From the NCBI RefSeq assembly GCF_900683735.1, contig NZ_LR215979.1, positions 682,001 through 746,000 of the forward strand: a stretch of 64,000 nt of DNA, given 5' to 3'. The position numbers were made by a program, and so were the translations under genes. The DNA comes from Fusobacterium ulcerans ATCC 49185 (GTDB lineage Bacteria > Fusobacteriota > Fusobacteriia > Fusobacteriales > Fusobacteriaceae). This document shows positions 19,548 through 27,473 of this stretch, in pieces. The notes below the pieces were generated by a model. It did no database searches. It was given only the letters and a program-made list of their open reading frames with translations, and was not told the DNA's origin. Position 1 is the stretch's first letter; each line of letters opens with the position of its first letter.

Positions 19548-20579
19548 CTATTTTTGTTCAGCTTTTGCACCAAATTTTTCACTCCATTTATCTAAAATAG
19601 TATTTTTGTTTTCTGCAAGCCATTTAAAATCATTTTTTACCAGATGGCTTACAGGGTCAGAAGGGTAGCCATTTGGAATAGGGTTGTTGATATCAATGCT
19701 TGTTATAGCATATTGAGTACCATAGAGCTTCATCATTTCTTCTGAGATAGCCCAGTCCAGAAATATTTTTGATTCCTCTTTTATATCTTTTTTGTTGATA
19801 AGGGCATTAGCTTCTGAATCCCAACCAGAACCCTCAGCTGGAAAGACTACTTCAATAGGGTTTCCTTCATTCATAAGTTTTACACTAGGGTAATCATAAG
19901 AGATTCCAATTGGATATTCTCCACTGGCAGCCTGTTTAGCAGGTTTTGAACCTGAATGAGTATATACCCCCATATTTTCATGAAGTTTTTTCATATACTC
20001 CCATGCTTCTTTTTCTCCCATTACCTGCATAAATCCTGCTATGGCAAGGAATCCAGTACCTGATGAAGCAGGATGGGGCATAGAAATTAGCCCTTTATAT
20101 CCTGGATTCAGAAGATCTTCATAAGTTCTGGGAATAGGAAGCCCAAGTTTTTCAAGCTCAGTTTTATTTACTGCAAAAGTTGCCATCCAAGCATTATTTC
20201 CTACCCATACAGGTTTTTCAGCAGAGTCTTTAAATTTAGGATCAACTTTTTCAAGTCCTTTTGGAGCATAAGGTTTTAAAAGATTTTCTTTGTCCAGCAT
20301 AAGAAGTCCAGTAGCAGCAGTTCCCCATACTACATCAGCTTGAGGATTATCCTTTTCAGCCAAGATTTTTGTGATAAGGACACCAGTTGAATCACGAGTT
20401 ATATTTAATTTGATATCAGGATGATGTTTTTTAAAATTTTCAAGGAATACAGGTATTTGTTCATTTTCAAGAGCAGTGTAGACATTGATTTCTTTTGGTT
20501 TTTGAGAAGAACTGCTTTCTTTAGACTGGCAGCTTGTCAATAAAAGTCCTGCAAAAAGAATAGTTAAAAATTTTTTCAT
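19548..20579 (-). CDS. phnS: 2-aminoethylphosphonate-binding lipoprotein (ABC substrate-binding)
   Basis: A 343-residue extracytoplasmic solute-binding protein of the iron/2-aminoethylphosphonate group. The signal peptide ends in LLLTSC with lipid-attachment Cys17, then a Ser/Lys-rich linker and the domain start INVYTALENEQIPVFLENFKK. NPGYKGLISMPHPASSGTGFLA near residue 170 is the usual ligand-loop region. It is the first gene of the operon and carries the ligand to the permease. Ligand identity comes from the catabolic genes downstream. Confidence 0.92.
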   Translation of the reverse strand: MKKFLTILFAGLLLTSCQSKESSSSQKPKEINVYTALENEQIPVFLENFKKHHPDIKLNITRDSTGVLITKILAEKDNPQADVVWGTAATGLLMLDKENLLKPYAPKGLEKVDPKFKDSAEKPVWVGNNAWMATFAVNKTELEKLGLPIPRTYEDLLNPGYKGLISMPHPASSGTGFLAIAGFMQVMGEKEAWEYMKKLHENMGVYTHSGSKPAKQAASGEYPIGISYDYPSVKLMNEGNPIEVVFPAEGSGWDSEANALINKKDIKEESKIFLDWAISEEMMKLYGTQYAITSIDINNPIPNGYPSDPVSHLVKNDFKWLAENKNTILDKWSEKFGAKAEQK

Positions 20580-20708
20580 TATTTTCCTCCATACATATAA
20601 TTTGTATTTTTATATTTTTTCTAGTTTAAAATATAGATGTTAATGAAGTTTTAATTTGAAGTAAAAAGAAAGTGAAAAGGGAATTAACACTGTATTTACA
20701 CAAAACTA

Positions 20709-20737
20709 TTGATTTTTTTATATATAAAGAATAGAAT
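20709..20737 (+). promoter_or_regulatory. Promoter of the short EamA gene
   Basis: TTGATT, 17-base spacer, TAGAAT, ending 38 bases before the start codon. Confidence 0.6.
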
Positions 20738-20775
20738 TAAAAGGTATATTAAAAAATTATACAGGAGGAAAGGAA

Positions 20776-21189
20776 ATGTGGTTTATATTTGCATTGCTGT
20801 CAGCAGTATTTGCAGCACTTACATCTATTTTTGCAAAGATAGGGATAGAGGGAATAAATTCTAATCTGGCAACAGCTATAAGGACAGTTGTGGTATTGTT
20901 TATGGCATGGGGAATGGTATTTGTTACTGGGACTCAAAATCAGATAGGAAATATAGGGCAGAAAAGCTGGATATTTTTAATATTGTCAGGAATGGCAACT
21001 GGATTTTCATGGCTGTTTTATTACAAGGCTCTACAGATAGGGGAAGCTTCAAAAGTTGTTCCAGTGGATAAATTCAGTGTGGTTATAACTATGATAATGG
21101 CTTTTATGATATTGAAAGAGGCAGTTACATTAAAAACTGTTTTAGGGGGAATATTTATAACAATAGGAACATTTATTATGATATTGTAA
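20776..21189 (+). CDS. Short EamA/DMT-family membrane transporter (single domain)
   Basis: A 137-residue protein with four to five hydrophobic segments. It starts MWFIFALLSAVFAALTSIFAKIGIEG and has SWLFYYKALQIGEASKVVPVDKFSVV near residue 82, the conserved EamA half-domain region. Most DMT exporters have two such domains; this one-domain form is a known subfamily that probably works as a dimer. Substrate unknown. Good AGGAGGAAAGG box. Its stop touches the MITE-like element. Confidence 0.85.
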   Translation: MWFIFALLSAVFAALTSIFAKIGIEGINSNLATAIRTVVVLFMAWGMVFVTGTQNQIGNIGQKSWIFLILSGMATGFSWLFYYKALQIGEASKVVPVDKFSVVITMIMAFMILKEAVTLKTVLGGIFITIGTFIMIL

Positions 21190-21190
21190 A

Positions 21191-21358
21191 AAGAGGTTGG
21201 CTTGTAGTTAGAAATATAATTTTAGAATTTTTTCAGCAGAAAGATTTGCAGTTAATTTTGCTTATAAAACTAGAAATAATAAATTCACTTCATTAAAAAA
21301 GTGTTACTTCTATTTTTTTAACTTCTAAAATTTATTTTAACTTTTTAGTCAACCTCTT
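21191..21358. repeat. MITE-like element with long imperfect terminal inverted repeats
   Basis: A 168-base, gene-free segment between convergent genes. The left end (21191-21227) and right end (21323-21358) are inverted repeats of about 36 bases, sharing AAGAGGTTG-CT at the tip and AATTTTAGAA at the inner end with several mismatches and one gap. It has no coding capacity. It may be a non-autonomous transposon relic that now also serves as a bidirectional transcription stop. No second copy is present in this window. Confidence 0.55.
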
Positions 21359-21366
21359 ATTTAACT

Positions 21367-22782
21367 TTATAATATATCGTTTAATTTATAATCTGTAACT
21401 ATACTTTCAGATTCAGTAATAAATTCATCTAGGAATTTTATATGTGCATTGATGCTCTCTTTTCCAGGTCCTCCAAGAGTACAACGTTTTTCCACACAGT
21501 TTTTGATAGAAATCATTTCATAGATATCTTTGTCAAATAAAGGAGAAAATTCTTTGTAAGTTTTTATTGAAATTTCTTCGAAAGTAGTATTGTTGTCAAT
21601 ACAGTAAGCAACCATACCTCCAACTATTTTATAGGCATCTCTGAAGCTCATTCCCTTTTCAGTCAGATAATCAGCTACATCTGTTGCATTGATAAATCCT
21701 TGAGCAGCAGCTGCCAGAAGTCTCTCTTTTTTTACAGTCATAGTGTGAATCATTCCATTGAATACAGCCAGACACCCTTTTACTGTATCAAGGCTGTCAA
21801 AGAAGTTTTCTTTGTCTTCCTGCATATCTTTATTATATGCAAGAGGAATTCCTTTCATAGTTGTAAGTAGAGCCATTAAATCTCCAAAAACTCTTCCGCT
21901 TTTTCCTCTTATAAGTTCAGCAGCGTCAGGATTTTTCTTTTGAGGCATTATACTGCTTCCAGTAGAGAAAGAATCACTTAATTCTATGTAGCCAAAGTCA
22001 TTAGAACTATAGATTATTATTTCTTCACAGAAACGAGAAAGGTGTACCATAATAAGTGCAAAAGCATTCATTATTTCAATCAGGTAATCTCTGTCACTTA
22101 CACTGTCCATACTGTTCCAAGTAGGAGAAGAGAATCCAAGTATAGAACTTGTGAAATTTCTGTCCAAAGGATAAGTAGTTCCAGCTAGAGCAGCAGATCC
22201 AAGTGGTGATGTATCAGCTAAAGCAGCAGCATTTTTAAGTCTGATAAAATCTCTTCTGAACATTTCAGCATAAGCTAAAATATAGTGAGAAAAAGAAACT
22301 GGTTGAGCTTTTTGCAGATGAGTGAATCCAGGCATATATGTAGATATATTTTCTTTAGCAATTCCATTTATTATTTCAAGCAGATCAAGAAGCTGTGCCT
22401 GTACTTTTACTATTTCATCTTTTGTAAATAATTTCATATCTAAAGCAACCTGATCGTTTCTGCTTCTTCCAGTATGAAGTTTTTTTCCTACATCTCCAAT
22501 TCTATCTATAAGTATTTTTTCGATATTCATATGAATATCTTCATATTCTATTGAGAAAGTAATTTTCCCCTCTTCAATGTCATTTAGTATCTCTCTAAGT
22601 GTTTTTTCTATAAGTTCACAGTCTGAAACAGGTATTATTCCTTGTTTACCAAGCCCTCTTACATGAGCAATGCTTCCCATAATATCATATTTGTAAAGTC
22701 TCTTATCAAAGTTTATTGATGAATGAAAGTCAAGAATAAGATGACTTGCCTTTTCTTTGAATCTTCCTGAAAAAAATTGCAT
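21367..22782 (-). CDS. argH: Argininosuccinate lyase ArgH
   Basis: A 471-residue fumarase/aspartase-superfamily enzyme. It starts with FSGRFKEKASHLILDFHSSINFD, has HTGRSRNDQVALD near residue 105 and the catalytic-serine loop TGSSIMPQKKNPDAAELIRGK near residue 275. It splits argininosuccinate to arginine and fumarate. No other arg biosynthesis gene is near; it follows an NhaC-type antiporter by 19 bases on the same strand, so a catabolic or transport-linked role is possible. Confidence 0.95.
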   Translation of the reverse strand: MQFFSGRFKEKASHLILDFHSSINFDKRLYKYDIMGSIAHVRGLGKQGIIPVSDCELIEKTLREILNDIEEGKITFSIEYEDIHMNIEKILIDRIGDVGKKLHTGRSRNDQVALDMKLFTKDEIVKVQAQLLDLLEIINGIAKENISTYMPGFTHLQKAQPVSFSHYILAYAEMFRRDFIRLKNAAALADTSPLGSAALAGTTYPLDRNFTSSILGFSSPTWNSMDSVSDRDYLIEIMNAFALIMVHLSRFCEEIIIYSSNDFGYIELSDSFSTGSSIMPQKKNPDAAELIRGKSGRVFGDLMALLTTMKGIPLAYNKDMQEDKENFFDSLDTVKGCLAVFNGMIHTMTVKKERLLAAAAQGFINATDVADYLTEKGMSFRDAYKIVGGMVAYCIDNNTTFEEISIKTYKEFSPLFDKDIYEMISIKNCVEKRCTLGGPGKESINAHIKFLDEFITESESIVTDYKLNDIL

Positions 22783-22801
22783 TATAACATCTCCTTAAAA
22801 A

Positions 22802-24280
22802 TTATTTATTTACCTGTTTTATTTTTATAACTGTTAAAATTGTAAGCTGTAAAACAATAGCAGCTGCAAGAACCAGATAACTCTGGAAGAATCCACCTAT
22901 AAGGAAAGTTCCCATAGAGATTATTCCGTTGATAGATGCATAGTAGAATTGAGTTTTTACGTGTTCAATATGACTGCATCCAGAACCAGCAGAAGCCAAT
23001 ATAGTTGTATCAGATATTGGTGAAACATGGTCTCCAAATAGACCACCAGATAATATAGAACCAATAGTTACATATAATGGAGCATTAAGTGCAACAGCCA
23101 TAGGTATAACTATAGGAATCATTATACTATATGTTCCCCAAGAACTTCCAGTAGAAAACGATATTATACATCCAAGAAGAAAAGCTATCATTGGAATAAA
23201 ACCTGAATTAAGGTTTATACTTTTTATAAAATGAACAATATAATCTGCAGAACCAAGATTTTTATTAATAGTTCCTAAAGACCATGCAAGTATTAAAATA
23301 ATTGCTATTTGAGTCATTTTATTTATACCATTTAGGTATATTGAAAATATTTCATCAAAAGTTTTACTTTTGTTTATAATCATCATAACAGAAAGAACAA
23401 TAGCTGCATAAAGATATCCACTGCTTAATGCAGCTCTGAATTCACTTCCAGAAAATCTTTTAAACATGAAATCAAATCCAAGCATAGAAAATAGTGTAAT
23501 TAAAAGTACTAATATAGGTAGCCATACATAGATAGGTTTAGCATTTTCTACAATATACTCTTTTTTCTCAAGAACTTCAAGTTCTCTCTCATTAAATATA
23601 TCATCTTCAGCTTTTTTCATAGGTCCAAAATCCAGCTTCATAAGAGCTAGAGCAGGAACAATAGTAAGAGCAAGAAGAGGATATGTGTTAAATGGAATTG
23701 ATTTCACAAAACTTTCATAGTCTGAAAGATTTAAATTTAAATTTTCAAACTCTTTTTGAAGAAGCCCAATGATAAAAACTCCCCACCCTATAAAAGGAAC
23801 TAATACTGCTACAGGTGATGAAGTAGTATCAAGTATAAAAGCAAGTTTTTCTTTAGAGATCTTTAGTTTTTTGAAAAATGGAGCAAATATTGGTCCTACA
23901 ATTAAAGGAGTTCCTAAATCAGAAAAGAAAATAATTATTCCTGCAAGGTAAGCTGAAAGCTGAGCTTTAGTCTTTGAATTGATATACTTACCAACACTTT
24001 GAGCAAAAGCATAGGCTCCTCCAGATCTCATCATAAGTTCAATAAATCCACCTATGAATATCATTAAAACAATGACTCCAGCATTGTAACTGTCAGTCAG
24101 TTGTTTTACAAAATAATCTGTCATCAATGTTTTTGTTGTAAGAAGAGGATTATAATTTAATAGTATAAGAGCCCCTAAAAAGACACTGCTGAAAAGTGAT
24201 AAAATTACATTTTTGGTTTTTATTGCCATAGCTACTGCTATTATAATAGGCAATATAGATAAAAATCCATAGTTTTCCAT
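22802..24280 (-). CDS. nhaC: NhaC-family Na+/H+ (or amino/organic acid) antiporter
   Basis: A 492-residue membrane protein with about twelve hydrophobic segments. Family motifs include FFSDLGTPLIVGPIFAPFF (about 135) and SSWGTYSIMIPIVIPMAVALNAP (about 400), followed by FGDHVSPISDTTILAS-like GLFGDHVSPISDTTILASAG. NhaC relatives exchange Na+/H+ or couple organic-acid or amino-acid exchange. The start chosen follows AAGGGGGAA by 8 bases; the frame stays open 27 codons further into the leader, which is not expected to be coding. Cotranscribed with argH, so arginine-related exchange is one hypothesis. Confidence 0.85.
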   Translation of the reverse strand: MENYGFLSILPIIIAVAMAIKTKNVILSLFSSVFLGALILLNYNPLLTTKTLMTDYFVKQLTDSYNAGVIVLMIFIGGFIELMMRSGGAYAFAQSVGKYINSKTKAQLSAYLAGIIIFFSDLGTPLIVGPIFAPFFKKLKISKEKLAFILDTTSSPVAVLVPFIGWGVFIIGLLQKEFENLNLNLSDYESFVKSIPFNTYPLLALTIVPALALMKLDFGPMKKAEDDIFNERELEVLEKKEYIVENAKPIYVWLPILVLLITLFSMLGFDFMFKRFSGSEFRAALSSGYLYAAIVLSVMMIINKSKTFDEIFSIYLNGINKMTQIAIILILAWSLGTINKNLGSADYIVHFIKSINLNSGFIPMIAFLLGCIISFSTGSSWGTYSIMIPIVIPMAVALNAPLYVTIGSILSGGLFGDHVSPISDTTILASAGSGCSHIEHVKTQFYYASINGIISMGTFLIGGFFQSYLVLAAAIVLQLTILTVIKIKQVNK

Positions 24281-24549
24281 AAAAAATTCCCCCTTGAAAT
24301 TAATTTTAATATAAAAAGCCAGCCAAATAAATGACCAGCTTGATTTTAATAAAAAAGCCAATAGATATACTATTGGCTAAAAAACTTTTTTATGCTCATA
24401 AAGATAAAAATTGTATCTTTAATCTTTTCCAAAAGAAATAAATCAGTCAGCCATTGAAAGTGGAATATTAGTTTTATAAGTTAGATATACCATGCCTTTC
24501 ATGCCTCAATAACATTTTATTTCCCCCAGTTTTACTTTTTATCTAAGTT
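24281..24549 (-). promoter_or_regulatory. Long leader with tandem terminators before nhaC-argH
   Basis: About 260 bases between the promoter and the nhaC start. A clear terminator pairs AGCCAATA (24356-24363) with TATTGGCT (24371-24378) and is followed on the minus strand by TTTTTT. A second weaker stem with several G-U pairs and a T-run lies at 24313-24341. Upstream of these are further short stems. This is the layout of an attenuator or riboswitch; I could not match the conserved core to lysine, T-box, SAM, glycine or Mg2+ classes. Confidence 0.6.
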
Positions 24550-24578
24550 ATACTACTAAAAAAAAGCAGATATGTCAA
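24550..24578 (-). promoter_or_regulatory. Promoter of nhaC-argH
   Basis: On the minus strand TTGACA (24573-24578), 17-base spacer and TAGTAT (24550-24555). It lies just past the end of cobQ. Confidence 0.65.
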
Positions 24579-24585
24579 TAAAAAA

Positions 24586-26079
24586 TTATTTTAAAATATT
24601 ATATATTGCATCTATATCCAAATTATTTCTAAGTAAATCAGCTAATTTATCATATTCATTTTCTTTAAATTCAGAAAATTCAAAAAGTTCATTCAATGGA
24701 TTTAATCCTTTTTTCTTTCTGATATTATTTAAAAATGTTCTGGTGAATTTGCTGTTATCAAAGATTCCATGAATGTATGTTCCGAAGGCATTATTTTTTG
24801 CAAGAACAGTGTAGTCGCTTTCCAAAGTAAGATTTTTTTCACTTCCATGTGTAATTCCCTGATGAATTTCATAACCTTTTATATGAAGCCCTTCACAATC
24901 GGCTAGTAGACCACACTTAGAATCAGAAAGAGTTTTTTCTACCTGTTTTGTATATTTCATTTTTTCCATTGTAGTAACAGTATCCATTATTCCAAAACCT
25001 TCAGTTTTCTCGATGTCGCTTTCAATATGGTGAGGATCAAATATCTCTTTTCCCATCATTTGAAATCCACCACATATACCTATTACAGTAGTTCCAGCAG
25101 AGTATAGTTTTTTTATTTTATCAAAAATACCATTAGCTTTCAGTAGTTCAAGATCAGAAAGAGTATTTTTACTTCCTGGAAGAATAATTATATCCTCGTC
25201 TCCAAGCTGTTCAGGCCTATATACATAATTCAGAGCTACATCAGGATATTGGCTTAAAGCATCAAAGTCAGTGTAGTTAGACATTTTATTAGTTCTTATT
25301 ACACTGATGTTTATATCTCTTTTTTCATTTGTATTAGTAGTTAACTTTTTAGCCAGAACATCCTCTTCTTCAATATCCAGCTTTTCATATGGAACTACAC
25401 CTAATACTTTTATATTCAGCCCTTCATCTTTTAATTTCTTTTCAAACATACCTATACCTGGTTTTAAAAGTTCCAGATCACCTCTGAATTTATTTATTAT
25501 AACCCCTTTTATTCTTTTTCTGTCATTTTCATCAAGTAAGGCAATGGTTCCATACAGTGAAGCAAAGACTCCACCAGTTTCAATATTTCCAACTAAAATA
25601 ACAGGAGCATCTACGAGTTCAGCCATTCCCATATTTACCAGATCCCATTTTCTAAGATTAATTTCAGCTGGGCTTCCTCCACCCTCTAACACTCCAATAT
25701 CAAAATTATTTTCTATTATATCATAATTTCTTTTTGCTATAACTTTCAATTCTTTAGAATTTGAAAAATAATCTACAGCATTCATATTTGTATTTGGGAT
25801 TCCTTCAATAATAATTTGGGAATTATTATCTGAGTTTGGTTTTAAAAGTATGGGATTCATAAAAACTCTTGGAAGTTCCATAGCAGCTTCAGCCTGTACT
25901 ACCTGAGCTCTTCCCATTTCTAATCCGTCTATATCTACAAATGAGTTGAGAGCCATATTTTGAGATTTAAAAGGAGAAACTCTGTATCCATCTTGAGCAA
26001 ATATTCTGCATAATCCAGCAGTTATAATGCTCTTTCCAACAGATGAACCAGTTCCTTGTATCATAATTTTTTTATGCAT
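24586..26079 (-). CDS. cobQ: Cobyric acid synthase CobQ/CbiP
   Basis: A 497-residue amidotransferase of cobalamin synthesis. The N-terminal ATP-binding domain has GTGSSVGKSIITAGLCRIF (residue 8 on) and SPFKSQNMALNSFV. The C-terminal class I glutaminase has GICGGFQMMGKEIFDP with the nucleophile Cys near residue 333, and the His in TYIHGIFDN near 440. It amidates four carboxyl groups of the corrin ring. It is alone on the minus strand, divergent from the B12-riboswitch uptake operon. Confidence 0.96.
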   Translation of the reverse strand: MHKKIMIQGTGSSVGKSIITAGLCRIFAQDGYRVSPFKSQNMALNSFVDIDGLEMGRAQVVQAEAAMELPRVFMNPILLKPNSDNNSQIIIEGIPNTNMNAVDYFSNSKELKVIAKRNYDIIENNFDIGVLEGGGSPAEINLRKWDLVNMGMAELVDAPVILVGNIETGGVFASLYGTIALLDENDRKRIKGVIINKFRGDLELLKPGIGMFEKKLKDEGLNIKVLGVVPYEKLDIEEEDVLAKKLTTNTNEKRDINISVIRTNKMSNYTDFDALSQYPDVALNYVYRPEQLGDEDIIILPGSKNTLSDLELLKANGIFDKIKKLYSAGTTVIGICGGFQMMGKEIFDPHHIESDIEKTEGFGIMDTVTTMEKMKYTKQVEKTLSDSKCGLLADCEGLHIKGYEIHQGITHGSEKNLTLESDYTVLAKNNAFGTYIHGIFDNSKFTRTFLNNIRKKKGLNPLNELFEFSEFKENEYDKLADLLRNNLDIDAIYNILK

Positions 26080-26204
26080 AATACACCTCTATTATTATTT
26101 TCTTTCAATTAGATGGTATCATAGTTTTGTGTATAATTTCAACAGCTAAAAAATATATGAATAGGAAATAAAACTTTTAATATTTGAATGTAATTCTAAA
26201 GAGA

Positions 26205-26233
26205 TTGACAAAAATGTCTAAAAATTATATCAT
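26205..26233 (+). promoter_or_regulatory. Promoter of the cobalamin-riboswitch operon
   Basis: TTGACA, 17-base spacer, TATCAT, ending about 30 bases before the riboswitch aptamer. Confidence 0.7.
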
Positions 26234-26263
26234 AAAGTTGATAAACAAACAGAGAAATAAAAA

Positions 26264-26412
26264 TAAGGTGCTTATTTAAGCTTAATAGAGGAAGATGGGT
26301 GTGAACCCCACACAGCGAAAGCTACTGTATAGAGGACGAAATCACGTGTGCCACTGGGAAACTGGGAAGGTGTGAAAGTAGAAAGATTCTGAGTCAGGAG
26401 ACTTACCAATAG
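26264..26412 (+). promoter_or_regulatory. Cobalamin (AdoCbl-type) riboswitch aptamer
   Basis: The conserved cobalamin-riboswitch blocks are present in order: AAGGTGCTTAT, GGGTGTGAACCCCACACAGC, AGAGGACGAA, the B12 box GTGCCACTGGGAAACTGGGAAGG and GAGTCAGGAGACTTACC. It precedes a BtuB-like receptor operon, the expected target: cobalamin binding should lower expression. Confidence 0.95.
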
Positions 26413-26476
26413 ATAAAAGTATATTTTGATATATTTATCCAGTAAGGTAGGCAGACTATTTTATTGGATTTTTTAT
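26406..26476 (+). terminator. Expression platform / terminator of the cobalamin riboswitch
   Basis: CCAATAGA (26406-26413) can pair with TTTATTGG ending at 26467, followed by ATTTTTTATTT, across a smaller internal hairpin (GATAAAAG / TTTATC region). The left arm overlaps the 3' end of the aptamer, so aptamer folding and terminator formation can be mutually dependent. The pairing is read by eye. Confidence 0.55.
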
Positions 26477-26489
26477 TTGGAGGTTTTTG

Positions 26490-27458
26490 ATGAGGAAAAT
26501 TCTTAATATAACAGATTTTTATACTAATGAAGAAAATGAAAAAATGATGAAATATTATTGTGATAAGTATAATTTTAATGGCTTTGAGCTTATAAAATTT
26601 AATCTAGAAAAGGACAATGCTCCATTGAAAAAATTGATAAGAGGTTATCATATGAGATTTTTTCCAATGTGGCTGGATCTATATCAGGGAAAATATGAGA
26701 TGCTCAAAGAAAAATTTAAAGAGAATCAGGAAATATTTTACTGGTGTGGTGGAACTACCAGAGAGGAATTAATTGAGTACTATAAAAAAGAATTAGAAAC
26801 AGCAGATAAACTTGAAGCAGAATATGTTGTATTTCATGCATGCTATGTAGATGATGAAGGAAGTTTAATATATGAATTTCAATATTCAGATAAAGAGGTT
26901 CTTCAAAATGTTGTTGATCTGGTGAATGAAGTTTTTGGAGAGAAAAAATATAAGTTTAAACTTCTATTAGAAAATTTATGGTGGCCAGGTCTTAGATTGA
27001 CTTCAAGAGAAGAGATAGAATTTCTGTTGGAAAATATAAACTATGAAAATATTGGCTTCATGCTTGATACAGGGCATATGCTGAATAATGAACTTAAGCT
27101 TAGAACAGTTGATGAAGGAATAGAGTATATTGAGAAAAATATTGCTGAAATGGGAGAATTGAAAAAGTATATAAAGGGAGTTCATCTGAACTTTTCTCTT
27201 TCAGGAAAATATTTTACAGAAGCTATAGAAAAACATAAAAGTTCAGAAGCTGAGAGAGAAAAAACTTTAAAAAATATATACAGTCATGTAAGTCAAATAG
27301 ATCAACATCTTCCTTTTGAAGATGGAAGAATAATAGAAATATTGGAAAGTCTGCCATTGGATTGGGTGGTATATGAGTTTATATATTATGATGTTGAGGA
27401 TTTAGAGAAAAAGGTAGAATGTCAGGATAAAATATTAAAGAAATTAAATTTTAAATAA
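26490..27458 (+). CDS. Xylose-isomerase-like TIM-barrel protein in B12 operon
   Basis: A 322-residue protein of the AP_endonuc_2/sugar-phosphate isomerase fold. Likely metal ligands can be seen in YVVFHACYVDD (His), LLLENLWWPG (Glu), FMLDTGHMLNN (Asp/His) and IKGVHLNFSLSG (His), in the order of the family. It is the first gene after a cobalamin riboswitch and is followed 15 bases later by the receptor gene, so it probably acts on corrinoids or their loop ligands; that is inference. The ATG 6 bases after GGAGG is preferred to the TTG just before it. Confidence 0.7.
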   Translation: MRKILNITDFYTNEENEKMMKYYCDKYNFNGFELIKFNLEKDNAPLKKLIRGYHMRFFPMWLDLYQGKYEMLKEKFKENQEIFYWCGGTTREELIEYYKKELETADKLEAEYVVFHACYVDDEGSLIYEFQYSDKEVLQNVVDLVNEVFGEKKYKFKLLLENLWWPGLRLTSREEIEFLLENINYENIGFMLDTGHMLNNELKLRTVDEGIEYIEKNIAEMGELKKYIKGVHLNFSLSGKYFTEAIEKHKSSEAEREKTLKNIYSHVSQIDQHLPFEDGRIIEILESLPLDWVVYEFIYYDVEDLEKKVECQDKILKKLNFK

Positions 27459-27473
27459 AGTCTGGGAGGAAAA

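Noticed and set aside
24281-24549. T-box, lysine, SAM or Mg2+ riboswitch before nhaC
   Set aside because: None of the conserved core sequences I know for these classes is present; only the terminator layout is convincing.
25307-25726. A 139-codon open frame antisense to cobQ
   Set aside because: Ser/Phe-rich shadow of a strongly conserved gene, with no own signals.
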